From an uncultured Rhodospirillales bacterium (lineage in GTDB: Bacteria > Pseudomonadota > Alphaproteobacteria > Acetobacterales > Acetobacteraceae), in NCBI GenBank assembly GCA_903893975.1, contig CAITOL010000018.1:1-54935 (forward strand): a stretch of 54,935 nt of DNA, written 5' to 3'. Below the pieces are notes generated by a model. That model saw only the letters and a list, made by a program, of their open reading frames with translations, was not told where the DNA came from and did no database searches. Of the stretch, positions 17,803 through 27,784 are shown piece after piece. The position numbers were made by a program, and so were the translations under genes. How positions within the stretch are numbered: the stretch's first letter is position 1; every line of letters begins with the position of its first letter.

Positions 17803-18564
17803 ATGCGCGTCTTGTTGGTTGAAGATGATCTGACTGCCGCACGTGGTGTGGAGTTCATGTTGCGCTCGGCTGGGTCGGTTGTGGATCACGCAGAGTGCGG
17901 CGACGACGCCTTGGATCTGGTCAAATACTACGATTATGACATTGTCATTTTGGACTTAATGCTCCCGGGGATGGACGGTTACGAGATCGTCCGCCGGATC
18001 CGTGCGGCGCGCATCGACGTGCCCGTAATGATTGTTTCCGGGCTCAATCGTGCGCAGGCGAAGATCAAGGCGCTCGGCGCGGGGGCCGACGATTTCATCA
18101 CAAAGCCATTCGACAAAGGAGAACTCCTGGCCCGCGTGCAGGCCATTGTGCGTCGCAGCAAAGGATTTAGCCAACCGATGCTGCAAGTCGGTGGATTGCA
18201 GCTAAACCTCGAAAGCCGAGAGGTTATTGTCGAAGGCAATGCGGTTCACTTGACGGGAAAGGAATATGCGATCCTGGAACTTCTGGTACTCAGGAAAGGC
18301 ATTGTCCTGACAAAAGAGTCATTTCTCAACCATCTGTATGGCGGAATGGACGAACCAGAAATCAAGATTATCGATGTTTTTATCTGCAAGTTACGCAAGA
18401 AACTGGCCGACGCAGGCGTCCGCAACATCATCGGAACTGTGTGGGGACGCGGCTATATCCTCAAAGATTCTGATATTCACCTACAGCCCATCGAGCGTGT
18501 GCTTGCAAGCTCCATCGATGAAACGTCGCATGCACCCAGGCTACCGGCCCGAAACGCAGCCTGA
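17803..18564 (+). CDS. ctrA: Cell-cycle response regulator CtrA
   Basis: A 253-residue OmpR-family regulator. The receiver domain has ED at 7-8, phospho-acceptor D51 in VILDLMLPGMDGYE and K in FITKPFDKGELLAR. The winged-helix domain has HLTGKEYAILELLVLRKG and KIIDVFICKLRKKL, which is diagnostic of CtrA. It controls flagellar, division and replication genes. In most non-Caulobacter Alphaproteobacteria it governs motility, which fits its place beside fliI. The last ~25 residues (after GYILKD) are a variable tail. Confidence 0.95.
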   Translation: MRVLLVEDDLTAARGVEFMLRSAGSVVDHAECGDDALDLVKYYDYDIVILDLMLPGMDGYEIVRRIRAARIDVPVMIVSGLNRAQAKIKALGAGADDFITKPFDKGELLARVQAIVRRSKGFSQPMLQVGGLQLNLESREVIVEGNAVHLTGKEYAILELLVLRKGIVLTKESFLNHLYGGMDEPEIKIIDVFICKLRKKLADAGVRNIIGTVWGRGYILKDSDIHLQPIERVLASSIDETSHAPRLPARNAA

Positions 18565-18581
18565 TGCGGCTGCCCCGACCG

Positions 18582-18611
18582 CCGGCGGACGGGTTGATCC
18601 CGATCCGCCGG
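18582..18611. terminator. Hairpin between convergent ctrA and pckA
   Basis: A 12-bp stem (CCGGCGGACGGG against CCCG-A-TCCGCCGG, one bulged A) with a five-base loop lies 18 bases after ctrA and 43 bases after the pckA stop on the other strand. There is no T-run. It probably separates the two convergent transcripts. Confidence 0.55.
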
Positions 18612-18653
18612 TTGGCAGAAAGCCGGCTACTATCGGCGCCCCAGGCCGATAAG

Positions 18654-20261
18654 CTACGCAGCCTTGAGAGCAATAGCCTTTACATCATCGCCAACATGCG
18701 TGGCGAATTCACTGAAGTTCTTCTCAAACCTTGCCACCAACTCTTTGGCAGTCGCATCATATGCAGCCTTGTCGGCCCAGGCCTGACGAGGATCCAACAC
18801 GTCTGCAGGTATTCCGGACACCGCTGTCGGGATCATGAGCCCAAAGAACGGGTCACGACGAAATTCCGCCTTCGCCAAACTACCATCTAACGCCGCGCGG
18901 ATCAGGGCTCGTGTATGGCGAATGGCCATCCGCTTGCCAGTTCCATATTTTCCACCCGACCATCCCGTGTTCACCAACCAGCAATCGGCTTGATGTTCCG
19001 CGATCAGGCTGGAGAGCATTTGCCCATAAACCTCTGGCCGGCGCGGCAGAAACGGCGCGCCAAAACAGGCGCTGAAAGTCGCAGTCGGCTCGCTACCAGC
19101 ATCTTTCTCGGTGCCCGCGACCACGGCGGTGTAGCCAGAGAGAAAATGGTACATCGCCTGCGCGGGCGATAATTTAGAAATGGGGGGCAACACACCGAAC
19201 GCATCCGCGGCCAGCATCACGACATTACGCGGCTGGCCGCCACGACCTGCACGAACAGCATTCGGGATAAACTCGACCGGGTAGCAGGAACGGGTATTTT
19301 CGGTCAGGCTATCGTCGCGTAAATCGAGCACGCCACGCGCATCGGCGACCACATTCTCAAGCACTGTTCCGAATTGATGGCTGGCGGCCCAGATTTCCGG
19401 CTCGGCCTCCTCGCTCAGATTGATCACTTTTGCGTAACATCCACCCTCGAAATTAAAAACGCCATCGGGGCTCCAGCCATGTTCATCATCGCCGATCAGC
19501 GGCCGGGATGGGTCGGAGGACAGGGTGGTTTTTCCGGTGCCGGACAGGCCAAAAAACAAGGCAACATCACCGTTGCTGCCGATGTTTGCGCTGCAATGCA
19601 TCGGCAACACCCCGGTGGGCGGCAACAGCCAATTCATGACGGTGAAGATGGATTTCTTAATCTCGCCCGCATATTCCGTACCCGCAATCACAATCAATTT
19701 CTGCGCAAACGACAGTGCAACGGCGGTGGAGGTGCGGACGCCATCTAACTCGGGATCAGCGTGAAAGAGTGGGGCATGCAAAATGACGTAGTCGGGGGTG
19801 AAATCTTCCAACTCCGCAACCGGCGGACGGATGAACATGTTGCGGGCAAATAGTGCGCACCAGGCTTGGGTTGTGACCAAACGAACCCGAATGCGACGCG
19901 AAGGGTCCGCGCCCGCGTACAGGTCTTGCGTGAATAACTCCTGCCCTTGCAGATAGGCCCGCACACGGCTGGTGAGCAGGGCGAATTTTTCTTGCGGTAG
20001 CTTCTTGTTTACACTGCCCCACCAAATATCGTCGCTTACCCCAGGTTCATCGACGACAAATTTGTCTCGCGGTGACCGCCCGGTATGCACACCGGTGCGT
20101 ACCATCAACGCACCGTCGGCAGATAGGTGGCCTTCGCGACGGGAAATCGCAGCTTCTGTCAGCGCGGGCGCAGTGAAATTTGCATGCACGGCACAGCCTG
20201 CATGGACGCCGGTGCCAGCCAAATGAATCGCGCGCTGCGCTTTGGCCGTCGATATCGACAT
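18654..20261 (-). CDS. pckA: Phosphoenolpyruvate carboxykinase (ATP)
   Basis: A 535-residue enzyme that converts oxaloacetate to PEP for gluconeogenesis. The P-loop GLSGTGKTTLSSDP, the metal-binding RPLIGDDEHGW, RTGVHTGRSPRDKFVV near the start and WLVNTGWSGGKYGTGKRM are diagnostic of the ATP-dependent family. A GGGAGA tract precedes the ATG. It is encoded on the strand opposite chvI, as in many Alphaproteobacteria where ChvI controls pckA, but here hugZ sits between them. Confidence 0.97.
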   Translation of the reverse strand: MSISTAKAQRAIHLAGTGVHAGCAVHANFTAPALTEAAISRREGHLSADGALMVRTGVHTGRSPRDKFVVDEPGVSDDIWWGSVNKKLPQEKFALLTSRVRAYLQGQELFTQDLYAGADPSRRIRVRLVTTQAWCALFARNMFIRPPVAELEDFTPDYVILHAPLFHADPELDGVRTSTAVALSFAQKLIVIAGTEYAGEIKKSIFTVMNWLLPPTGVLPMHCSANIGSNGDVALFFGLSGTGKTTLSSDPSRPLIGDDEHGWSPDGVFNFEGGCYAKVINLSEEAEPEIWAASHQFGTVLENVVADARGVLDLRDDSLTENTRSCYPVEFIPNAVRAGRGGQPRNVVMLAADAFGVLPPISKLSPAQAMYHFLSGYTAVVAGTEKDAGSEPTATFSACFGAPFLPRRPEVYGQMLSSLIAEHQADCWLVNTGWSGGKYGTGKRMAIRHTRALIRAALDGSLAKAEFRRDPFFGLMIPTAVSGIPADVLDPRQAWADKAAYDATAKELVARFEKNFSEFATHVGDDVKAIALKAA

Positions 20262-20368
20262 ATACAGGTCTCCCGATTTTCTCGCGTTATAAGGACGCAG
20301 TTTATCGGGCTAATAAGCGGCCGGCAGGGATCGGTAAAGCCCACCGGGGATAACAAACGTAACGCCAC

Positions 20369-21103
20369 CTATCCGCTGTTTGCATGACGCGCCACCTGGG
20401 CAAAGGCCGCGGCAATATCCTGAACGGTACCAACCGGCGCCAGCCAAGCGTAGCGGACGGCGATCTGGCCGTTCGACAGGTCGAACCCATCGAGGTCGAT
20501 TGCCACCATGCGCCATGCCTCCGCCGCGCCAGCCATTCCTTGCGCCAGGGCTGCTAGCGTATCGGCATGCTCCGCATTGTAATGCGCCAGCAGCCGGCAC
20601 TCTGCGGCGGAAATTTCAGTGACTGCCGCAGGATCGGCAATCAAATCACTGGCCCGCAGGCGGAAGGCGCGGGCGAAACCGGCAACCAGAAGGCCTGCGC
20701 CAGGTGTGATCTGCCACAGGCTGAAATCGGCAAAGTCGGCATAGAGCTGCGCATACGGATGCCGCACCAGCCAATGCGATTTGAACGCAGGGTCGGCCAA
20801 GGTTGCCTGACCGGTGAGCGTAAGCCTGGGTGCGGTTTGCGGATTAGGGCCGTCGGGCTGCCCCACCACCATGACCCCACAGCGTGGGTCCGCGCGGAGA
20901 TGGCGCGTGTGCTCTGACAGTGACGACAGGAGCAGGAGGATAGAACCATCCGCGGCTGTCGCCGGCGTGATAAGCGCCGTAAACGGCTGGCCATCCTTGC
21001 TTGTAGCAAGGGTCCCGGAGCGGGCCGCCCTGAGCAGCTTGCGCGCCGACCAGGACGGAGTGTCCTGCTGGTCCGGCGTTGCCATATTTTGTTCACTCTC
21101 CAT
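20369..21103 (-). CDS. HugZ-family heme-utilisation / FMN-binding split-barrel protein
   Basis: A 244-residue protein with an N-terminal pyridoxamine-5'-phosphate-oxidase-like split barrel ([29 protein letters not shown], then [22 protein letters not shown], then RLTLTGQA) and a C-terminal DUF2470 domain ([27 protein letters not shown]). This pairing defines HugZ-like heme oxygenases that release iron from heme, although many members only bind heme or flavin. ATG 21103 follows GAGG closely, while ATG 21085 has a better-spaced GGAGAG; either is possible. It lies 107 bases upstream of pckA on the same strand. Confidence 0.82.
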   Translation of the reverse strand: MESEQNMATPDQQDTPSWSARKLLRAARSGTLATSKDGQPFTALITPATAADGSILLLLSSLSEHTRHLRADPRCGVMVVGQPDGPNPQTAPRLTLTGQATLADPAFKSHWLVRHPYAQLYADFADFSLWQITPGAGLLVAGFARAFRLRASDLIADPAAVTEISAAECRLLAHYNAEHADTLAALAQGMAGAAEAWRMVAIDLDGFDLSNGQIAVRYAWLAPVGTVQDIAAAFAQVARHANSG

Positions 21104-21169
21104 CCTCGTCCTGCCATAATTCTAGGGGATATACCGTCCACTGCCCGTCCGATTTGGAAAGAGCCGGCT

Positions 21170-21871
21170 ATGAAACAGACCATCGCCTTGGTGGACGACG
21201 ACCGCAATATCCTTACCTCGGTTTCCATGACGTTGGAGCAAGAGGGCTATCAAGTTCGCACTTATACCGACGGTGAAAGCGCGTTGCAGGGAATTACCGC
21301 CCGGCCGGTCGATCTGGCGGTGTTGGATATCAAAATGCCGCGCATGGATGGCATGGAGTTGCTGCAACGTCTGCGGAGCCGGTCGAGCTTGCCGGTGATT
21401 TTTCTGACCAGCAAGGATGAGGAAGTTGACGAGGTGATGGGGCTGCGCCTGGGCGCCGATGACTACATCACCAAACCGTTCAGCCAACGCCTGTTGCTGG
21501 AGCGCATTCGCGCGCTGCTGCGGCGCAATGAAACTGGGCGGGCTGAAGGGTCTGGAACCACGGCGACGGGCGTGATGACGCGCGGTGAGTTGGTGCTGGA
21601 TGAAAACAAGCATCAATGCCTGTGGAAGGGCGGCGACATTCAGCTAACCGTGACCGAGTTCCTGCTGGTGAAGGCCTTAGCAACCCGGCCGGGCATGGTG
21701 AAATCTCGCGACCAGCTGATTGATGCCGCGTATGGCGAGAATATTTACGTCGATGATCGGACAATCGACAGCCATATCAAGCGGGTGCGCAAGAAGTTCC
21801 GCACCGTAGACGACGATTTCAATGCCATCGAGACCCTATACGGCATCGGCTATAAGTACAAGGATGCCTGA
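21170..21871 (+). CDS. chvI: Response regulator ChvI
   Basis: A 233-residue OmpR-type regulator. The receiver domain begins [19 protein letters not shown], with phospho-acceptor D53 in [13 protein letters not shown] and [15 protein letters not shown]. The DNA-binding domain has [20 protein letters not shown] and [16 protein letters not shown], diagnostic for ChvI. It works with ChvG in acid and envelope-stress signalling and carbon metabolism. The internal ATG 21170 matches the family start; a frame open to 21089 overlaps hugZ and is ignored. chvG begins eight bases before its stop. Confidence 0.93.
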   Translation: MKQTIALVDDDRNILTSVSMTLEQEGYQVRTYTDGESALQGITARPVDLAVLDIKMPRMDGMELLQRLRSRSSLPVIFLTSKDEEVDEVMGLRLGADDYITKPFSQRLLLERIRALLRRNETGRAEGSGTTATGVMTRGELVLDENKHQCLWKGGDIQLTVTEFLLVKALATRPGMVKSRDQLIDAAYGENIYVDDRTIDSHIKRVRKKFRTVDDDFNAIETLYGIGYKYKDA

Positions 21872-23537
21872 AAGCAGCAGCTCGATGGGCATCGGGCACG
21901 AGGAGATTCCGCAAGGTAACGCGCGGACCCGCGCCTGGGTGCCGCCGTTGCTGCGCCGCATCCTGCTGGTCAACGCCATGCCGTTGGTGCTGTTGCTGGC
22001 AGCCTTGTTGTACTTGGACCAGTACCAGACTGGATTGCTGGAAGCCGAGGTGACGACCTTGCGGGAGATCGCCCGCATTTACGCCGGCGCGTTGGGCGAG
22101 TCCGCCGTGCAAGAGGACGAGGGGCAGCGCCCCAAATTGGTGCCGGACAAGGCAGCGCCGCTGCTTCGCAATCTGACTGACCCAACGCCGAACGCGCAGG
22201 CACGACTATATTCCCCGGAAGGGGACGTGGTGGCCGATAGTCGCGTTCGGCAAGGCGCCGGCGGAACGGTGGTGACCGAGCCATTGCCCCCTGCCCCGAA
22301 TCGCGGCGCGTTCATGGGCGGCGTGAGTGCGGTGTATGATCGGTTGCTGGCCTGGCTGCCGCATGGTGACCACCCACAACTGGTGGACAACGCCCCGGGC
22401 GCGGGGCCGGAATGGCAACCCGATGTCCGCGAGGAATTGCGGCTGCTTAGCGCCAATCAAGGCCGACAGGTGCCATCATATATTCGCCGCACGCCGGATG
22501 ATCGCCTGTTGATTAGCGTTGCCGAGCCAGTCCTGCGCAATCGTGCGACGGTGGGCATTGTGCTGCTGACACGCGAGACCCGGGAGGTGGATAATAGCCT
22601 GCTGGCGGTGCGGCTTTCGATTTTGGGACTGTTCACGCTCGCATTGGCGCTGACGGTGCTGCTGTCCTGGTATTTGTGGCGCACGATCGCCCGTCCGATT
22701 CTGCGACTTGCCCATAGCGCCGAGCATCTGCGGGAGGGCCGTGGGCGCGCGGGCGAAGTGCCTGAGAGTCTGCTGACGCATAAGGATGAAATCGGCGAGT
22801 TGGCGCATGCGCTGGCCGAGTCGGCAGCGGCACTCTGGGCCCGTATGGATGCAACCGAGCGCTTCGCGGCTGACGTTGCTCATGAAATCAAGAACCCGCT
22901 TTCCTCTATTCGCAGTGCAATCGAGACGCTGCGGCGCATTGAGGAGCCGGATAAGCAACGGCGGTTGCTAGCAATTATCGCCGAGGACGTTGGGCGGCTG
23001 GATCGCCTGATCAGCGATATTTCCGACGCGTCGCGCATCGATGCCGAGCTTTCGCGGGCCGCCGTGGAGAAGGTGCCGGTTACGCCGATTCTGGAGACGC
23101 TGGCCGATATCAACGAGGCAACACGCAAGCCCGGCGACGCCCGCATCGAGTTAGGGATTTCCGAGCCGACCGCTGCCGTGCAGGCGGTGGAAGGGCGCTT
23201 GGTGCAGGTGTTGCGGAACCTGATTGGCAATGCCGAAAGCTTTTCGCCGCCGAACGGGCGTATCACGCTGCGGGCGGTGGATGCCGGCCCAATGGTTGCC
23301 ATTAGCGTGGAGGACGAAGGCCCAGGCATCCCTGAGGCAAAGCTGGAGCATATCTTCGACCGGTTCTACTCCGAACGCCCGCAAGGCGAGCATTTCGGGC
23401 AACATTCCGGGCTGGGCCTGTCGATCAGCCGGCAAATTGTGGCCGCTCTCAAGGGGCGGATCAGCGCGGAAAACCGCCGCAATGCGGCGGGCGACATCAT
23501 CGGCGCACGGTTTGTCGTCTTACTACCGCGAGGGTAG
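21864..23537 (+). CDS. chvG: Sensor histidine kinase ChvG
   Basis: A 557-residue inner-membrane kinase. The first membrane segment is at ~31-51 ([19 protein letters not shown]), followed by a ~195-residue periplasmic sensor, then a second segment at ~249-271, a HAMP linker and the kinase core. The phospho-accepting His lies in [17 protein letters not shown]. The N-box is [12 protein letters not shown], with [24 protein letters not shown] and [11 protein letters not shown]. The ATG at 21864 overlaps the chvI stop by eight bases. Its 3' end overlaps the convergent purN by 15 bases. The hprK/PTS genes that often follow chvG are absent. Confidence 0.93.
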   Translation: MPESSSSMGIGHEEIPQGNARTRAWVPPLLRRILLVNAMPLVLLLAALLYLDQYQTGLLEAEVTTLREIARIYAGALGESAVQEDEGQRPKLVPDKAAPLLRNLTDPTPNAQARLYSPEGDVVADSRVRQGAGGTVVTEPLPPAPNRGAFMGGVSAVYDRLLAWLPHGDHPQLVDNAPGAGPEWQPDVREELRLLSANQGRQVPSYIRRTPDDRLLISVAEPVLRNRATVGIVLLTRETREVDNSLLAVRLSILGLFTLALALTVLLSWYLWRTIARPILRLAHSAEHLREGRGRAGEVPESLLTHKDEIGELAHALAESAAALWARMDATERFAADVAHEIKNPLSSIRSAIETLRRIEEPDKQRRLLAIIAEDVGRLDRLISDISDASRIDAELSRAAVEKVPVTPILETLADINEATRKPGDARIELGISEPTAAVQAVEGRLVQVLRNLIGNAESFSPPNGRITLRAVDAGPMVAISVEDEGPGIPEAKLEHIFDRFYSERPQGEHFGQHSGLGLSISRQIVAALKGRISAENRRNAAGDIIGARFVVLLPRG

Positions 23538-24152
23538 ACCAGGGCAATTCCGCAACGCGGCATCTGGACGCGCGAGCGGACCGGTGAGGTTGGAAGCGAA
23601 GGCCGATAACGCTGCGGGATACAGTTGATGTTCTTGCGCGAGCACCCGGCCGGCCAACAGGTCTGCGGTATCGCCTGGCAGGACCGGAATTGCCGCCTGT
23701 GCCAGGATGGGCCCCTCATCCATGGTTTCCGTCACGACGTGAACGGTACAGCCATGCAATGCGACGCCGGCGTGCAGCGCACGTTCATGCGTGTCCAAGC
23801 CTGGGAAGCTGGGCAAAAGGCTCGGGTGAATGTTCAGCATACGCCCGGCATAAGCCCCCACCAGCAATGGGGTCAGCAGCCGCATGTAACCGGCGAGGCA
23901 GATAATATCGACCTGATATTGGTGCAATATCTTCAGCATCGCAGCTTCGTGGCCACGCCGATCCCGCGGAAAATCGCGATGGTCGACCACAGCCGTCGGC
24001 ACGGTCTGTGCGGCCGCACCGTGCAGGCCGCCAGCATCGGGGCGGTTAGTGAGCAGAAGCACGGGTTCAGCCGGGAAAGCCTCCGCACGCATCGCGGCGA
24101 CCAAGGCTTCCATGTTGGAGCCCCGGCCACTGAACAGGATGGCGACGCGCAT
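23523..24152 (-). CDS. purN: Phosphoribosylglycinamide formyltransferase
   Basis: A 209-residue GAR transformylase, which uses 10-formyl-THF in the third step of purine synthesis. FSGRGSNMEAL near the start, the catalytic block MLNIHPSLLPSFPGLDTHERAL (Asn, His) and TVHVVTETMDEGPILAQAAI with the catalytic Asp are all present. The ATG at 24152 comes two bases after the purM stop. The last ~20 residues (after GPLARPD) are a loose tail. The fhs product in this window would supply its cofactor. Confidence 0.95.
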   Translation of the reverse strand: MRVAILFSGRGSNMEALVAAMRAEAFPAEPVLLLTNRPDAGGLHGAAAQTVPTAVVDHRDFPRDRRGHEAAMLKILHQYQVDIICLAGYMRLLTPLLVGAYAGRMLNIHPSLLPSFPGLDTHERALHAGVALHGCTVHVVTETMDEGPILAQAAIPVLPGDTADLLAGRVLAQEHQLYPAALSAFASNLTGPLARPDAALRNCPGLPSR

Positions 24153-24154
24153 TT

Positions 24155-25210
24155 TCAAGCTGGCCAACCTGCTGGCAGGTCAATCTGCACCTCGGCGGGG
24201 CCGTCGCAGGCGTCCAGGACGCCCAGGCGGAACACTTGCTCCCCTTCGGCGGACAACAGGGCTTGTGCGGCGTCCGCCTCTGCGGCGGCAACCACGACGG
24301 CCATACCGATGCCGCAGTTGAACACCCGGAGCATTTCCTCCGCAGAAACCCCGCCGGCGCGGGCGAGCCAACCGAAAACCGGGGGCAACGACCAGTTCGC
24401 ACCGTTGAGCGTGGCGCGCACACCGTCTGGCAGCACGCGCGGCAGATTGCCAACGATACCGCCGCCGGTGATATGGGCGGCGGCCTTCAACATGCCCGCG
24501 CGATGCAAGGCGAGCAGAGATTTAACGTAAATACGCGTCGGCGCCATCAGCGCCTGGCCAAGCGTGTTGCCGGAAGCAAACGGCGCCGGCGCCGCCCACC
24601 CAGCATTACCAGCCTCAACAATGCGGCGCACGAGGGAGAAACCGTTGGAATGAACCCCGGAACTCGCCAGGCCGAGCACCACGTCACCCGGTCCGACATC
24701 CTTCGGCAGCAGCGCATCGCGCTCCGCAGCACCAACCGAGAAGCCGGCGAGGTCGTAATCGCCGTCGGCATACATGCCCGGCATTTCAGCGGTTTCGCCA
24801 CCCACGAGCGCGCAGCCGGCAAGCTTGCACCCTTCGGCAATCCCCCCGACGACACGCGCCGCCTGCTCGACGGAGAGTTTGCCGGTTGCAAAATAGTCCA
24901 GAAAGAATAGCGGTTCCGCGCCTTGCACCACGAGGTCGTTCACGCACATCGCAACCAGGTCTATACCGACGGTGTCGTGCAGACCGGTGTCGATCGCAAT
25001 CTTCAACTTGGTGCCGACGCCGTCGGTGGAGGAGACCAAAACCGGGTCGCGAAAGCCTGCGCCTTTAAGATCAAATAAGGCGCCAAAGCCACCCAAACCG
25101 CCCATCACGCCGGCCCGAGTGGTCGCCTTGGCAAGTGGCTTAATGCGCTCAACGAGCGCGTCCCCCGCGTCGATGTCGACGCCGGCTGCGCGATAGGTCA
25201 TGCTGGCCAT
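24155..25210 (-). CDS. purM: Phosphoribosylformylglycinamidine cyclo-ligase (AIR synthetase)
   Basis: A 351-residue enzyme of the PurM/ThiL fold that closes the imidazole ring in purine synthesis. [51 protein letters not shown] and [16 protein letters not shown] are diagnostic. Among the starts, ATG 25210 has AGGA seven bases upstream; the frame stays open to 25426 but that extension overlaps the divergent gene and is not family-like. It forms an operon with purN. The gap of about 150 bp to the divergent CDP-alcohol transferase should carry both promoters. Confidence 0.95.
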   Translation of the reverse strand: MASMTYRAAGVDIDAGDALVERIKPLAKATTRAGVMGGLGGFGALFDLKGAGFRDPVLVSSTDGVGTKLKIAIDTGLHDTVGIDLVAMCVNDLVVQGAEPLFFLDYFATGKLSVEQAARVVGGIAEGCKLAGCALVGGETAEMPGMYADGDYDLAGFSVGAAERDALLPKDVGPGDVVLGLASSGVHSNGFSLVRRIVEAGNAGWAAPAPFASGNTLGQALMAPTRIYVKSLLALHRAGMLKAAAHITGGGIVGNLPRVLPDGVRATLNGANWSLPPVFGWLARAGGVSAEEMLRVFNCGIGMAVVVAAAEADAAQALLSAEGEQVFRLGVLDACDGPAEVQIDLPAGWPA

Positions 25211-25358
25211 GGCTGGTCCTGGACTAGAGTGGGGCCGGTTCGAAACACGGTGAACGATAGGCGGCAGGCAAAAATGATCGCCGGAACGGCAAGCCATCGC
25301 GGCAGCGGCGGAAACAACCATAGAGCGGGCTGGTGCGCAATGCGTTGGATGCGCACAC

Positions 25359-25925
25359 ATGCCTGATGGCAGCCAATTCGGTGATCCGCGCGCCAATATG
25401 CTGGTCAACCTGCCCAACATCATCACCTTCGCGCGGCTTTGCGCGGTTCCGGTTGCGGTGGGGCTGGTGCTATATCAGCGGCCGCTGGTGGCGTTCTGGT
25501 TATTCGCCGCTGCGGGATTATCGGATGCGCTCGACGGCTGGCTCGCCCGCCGACGCGGCATAACCTTGATTGGCGCCATACTGGACCCGGTGGCCGACAA
25601 GGCGCTGCTGGTCTCGATGTACGTGACACTTGCGTTTGTGCAGGCGCTGCCGGACTGGCTGGCTATCTTGGTTGTGTTTCGTGATATCATTATTGTCGGT
25701 GGGGTTTTGGTGCTGACGATGACGGGCCATCCTGTTGCGATCCAACCGCTTTGGATATCCAAGCTCAACACGACGCTGCAGATTTTGCTGGTTGGGGTGA
25801 CGCTGCTACGCACCGCCATGCCTATGGTCCCGGACGGACTGGTCGGGCTATTGGTAGCCCTGGTTACCATTACCACCTTTGCCTCCGGGACAGCCTATAT
25901 TTGGAACACGGTACGCACACCATGA
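25359..25925 (+). CDS. CDP-alcohol phosphatidyltransferase family protein
   Basis: A 188-residue multi-spanning membrane enzyme. The catalytic signature D-x2-D-G-x2-A-R-x7-G-x3-D-x3-D is complete (D56, D59, G60, A63, R64, G72, D76, D80). [20 protein letters not shown] is the usual first membrane helix. Relatives join CDP-diacylglycerol to glycerol phosphate (PgsA), serine or another alcohol; the acceptor here is not evident, though small proteins like this often make phosphatidylglycerolphosphate or cardiolipin. It heads a coupled run, its stop overlapping the permease start by ATGA. Confidence 0.88.
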   Translation: MPDGSQFGDPRANMLVNLPNIITFARLCAVPVAVGLVLYQRPLVAFWLFAAAGLSDALDGWLARRRGITLIGAILDPVADKALLVSMYVTLAFVQALPDWLAILVVFRDIIIVGGVLVLTMTGHPVAIQPLWISKLNTTLQILLVGVTLLRTAMPMVPDGLVGLLVALVTITTFASGTAYIWNTVRTP

Positions 25926-27043
25926 CGCTTGAACCAACTCAACCGCCGGCAACAAAGGGCCAACGCCTGGCCTTGCTCGCCGGGTTGGTGTTGGCCGCAT
26001 GGGCCATGTTGCAGCTTTTTGCGTCTGTTTTGCTGCCATTCGTCGCGGCCGCAGGCATTGCCTATTTTCTCGACCCCCTCGCCCGCCAACTGGCGCGGCT
26101 TGGGCTGCGCCGCAGCGTTGGTGCGGGGGTTTTGATCTTCGGCCTGCTGTTGTTCATTCTGCTATTTGCCCTTCTGCTGTATCCGTTGCTGCTGGCGCAG
26201 GTCGGCATCCTGGTAACCCGCGTGCCGGTTTATGTGCAGTTGATCCGGGCGTTTGCCGGCACGGCGCTGCAAAGTCTGCAAGACCGGCTCGGCGCGGATT
26301 TCGTGGATGAAAAGTTGCGCGACCTTGTCGGCGGACAGGCCGGGGCGATGCTGTCCTTTGTCGGGAGCGCGCTCACGCGCGTGATTGGCGGGAGTTTCGC
26401 GATCTTCAACGTCGTCTCGCTGTTAGTGGTGACGCCGGTGGTGAGCTTCTATCTGCTGCGCGATTGGCCGCTGGTGATTGGATGTTTGGATGGCTGGCTG
26501 CCGCATCGCTATTCCGGCGTGGTGCGGGCGCAGGCTCGCGAGGTCGATCGGATCCTGTCCGCCTGGGTGCGGGGGCAGGCGTTGTGCTGCCTGCTGCTGG
26601 CACTGTACTACGCGGTGGCGTTGTCGTTGGTGGGATTGGACCTGGGGTTGATCGTTGGCATGTCTGCCGGGTTGCTCTCGTTCATTCCTTATGTCGGCAG
26701 CATTACCGGGCTGGTTTGCGCGGTCGGGCTGGCGATGGCGCAGTTCCCGACCTGGGGCGGCGTGATTATGGTCGCCATGGTGTTCGTGGTCGGCAATATC
26801 CTGGAAGGCTATGTGATCTACCCGCGGTTCCTCGGCGACCGTGTTGAACTGCATGCTGTTTGGGTGATCTTTGCCTTGCTCGCGGGCGGTGCGGCGTTCG
26901 GCTTTGTCGGGGTTCTGCTTGCCGTGCCGGTGACGGCAATGATCGGAGTTTTGCTGCGCTTTTGGTTGCGGCGCTATTTGCAAAGCCCGCTCTATCTTGA
27001 CCCGCCCAAGCAAACGTACGATCTGGATGCGGGCCGAGGATAA
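25922..27043 (+). CDS. AI-2E-family transporter / PerM-like permease
   Basis: A 373-residue inner-membrane protein with about eight helices. It has the family pattern: a first hydrophobic pair (LALLAGLVLAAWAMLQLFAS and the following FVAAAGIAYFLDP), a cytoplasmic or periplasmic middle part, then VVTPVVSFYLLRDW and the conserved LSFIPYVGSITGL. Export of AI-2 is shown for only a few members; others are Na+/H+ antiporters or unknown. ATG 25922 overlaps the previous stop (ATGA) and its own stop overlaps the hdaA start (TAATG), so the genes are translationally coupled. Confidence 0.88.
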   Translation: MTLEPTQPPATKGQRLALLAGLVLAAWAMLQLFASVLLPFVAAAGIAYFLDPLARQLARLGLRRSVGAGVLIFGLLLFILLFALLLYPLLLAQVGILVTRVPVYVQLIRAFAGTALQSLQDRLGADFVDEKLRDLVGGQAGAMLSFVGSALTRVIGGSFAIFNVVSLLVVTPVVSFYLLRDWPLVIGCLDGWLPHRYSGVVRAQAREVDRILSAWVRGQALCCLLLALYYAVALSLVGLDLGLIVGMSAGLLSFIPYVGSITGLVCAVGLAMAQFPTWGGVIMVAMVFVVGNILEGYVIYPRFLGDRVELHAVWVIFALLAGGAAFGFVGVLLAVPVTAMIGVLLRFWLRRYLQSPLYLDPPKQTYDLDAGRG

Positions 27044-27783
27044 TGGATACACGCCAACTCGCCTTGCCGTTTGCGCGCGGATCGCATTTTACCGATGCCG
27101 GTTTTCTGCGCGCCGCATCAAACCATGACGCCCTGGCCTGGATTGACGACGACAGTGCCTGGCCGTTGGGGCGTTTGGCCGTGTGGGGTAGCGCGGGGTG
27201 CGGAAAGACGCATTTGCTGCATATCTGGACCAATCGGGTTGGCGCGGAACTACTGGCGTTACGCGACCTGCCGACTGTGTCGCCAAGCCGCCCACTCGCG
27301 CTCGACGATGCGGATCTCGCGCCGGAAGTGGCACTGCTCCATGTGTTAAATGCGGCCGCTGAGGCCGGGTTGCCTGTGTTGCTCGCCGCACGCCGACCGC
27401 CCTCGCGCTGGAATGTCGCCTTACCGGATCTGGCCAGCCGCCTGCGGGCGACGTCGGCGGTTGAAATCCGTCTGCCTGAGGAGGCGTTGCTGCGCGCGCT
27501 GTTGGCGAGCCAGCTGGCGGAGCGGCAGTTGCGGGTTGATGAGGCGGTTCAGGCCTGGATGTTGCTGCGCCTGCCGCGGACACCGGCCGCGATCCGCGAA
27601 GCGGCGGCGCGGCTGGACCATGCCTCGCTCGCCACATCCGGGCGGTTTACCCAGCGGCAGGCGGCACAGGTGCTTGCGGGCCTGACTGACAGCACCGATG
27701 TAGACGATGCGCCATCGCATCGTCATCAGACTGTCTTGCAGGTAGACGCGCATGCGGCAGCGTTCGAACCAGGATTGATTTAG
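27043..27783 (+). CDS. hdaA: DnaA-homologous replication regulator HdaA
   Basis: A 246-residue single AAA+ domain like Hda. QLALPF at residues 5-10 is a sliding-clamp binding motif. Walker [13 protein letters not shown] is at ~48-59 and a Walker B-like ALDDADL at ~86. Sensor sequences [15 protein letters not shown] and [16 protein letters not shown] follow. With the beta clamp it stimulates ATP hydrolysis by DnaA and prevents re-initiation. Its position between the permease and ppk is a recurring alphaproteobacterial arrangement. Confidence 0.88.
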   Translation: MDTRQLALPFARGSHFTDAGFLRAASNHDALAWIDDDSAWPLGRLAVWGSAGCGKTHLLHIWTNRVGAELLALRDLPTVSPSRPLALDDADLAPEVALLHVLNAAAEAGLPVLLAARRPPSRWNVALPDLASRLRATSAVEIRLPEEALLRALLASQLAERQLRVDEAVQAWMLLRLPRTPAAIREAAARLDHASLATSGRFTQRQAAQVLAGLTDSTDVDDAPSHRHQTVLQVDAHAAAFEPGLI

Positions 27784-27784
27784 G

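Noticed and set aside
23625-24530. 301-codon plus-strand frame opposite purN and purM
   Set aside because: It is antisense to two clear purine genes; its translation is His/Arg/Gln-rich shadow sequence.
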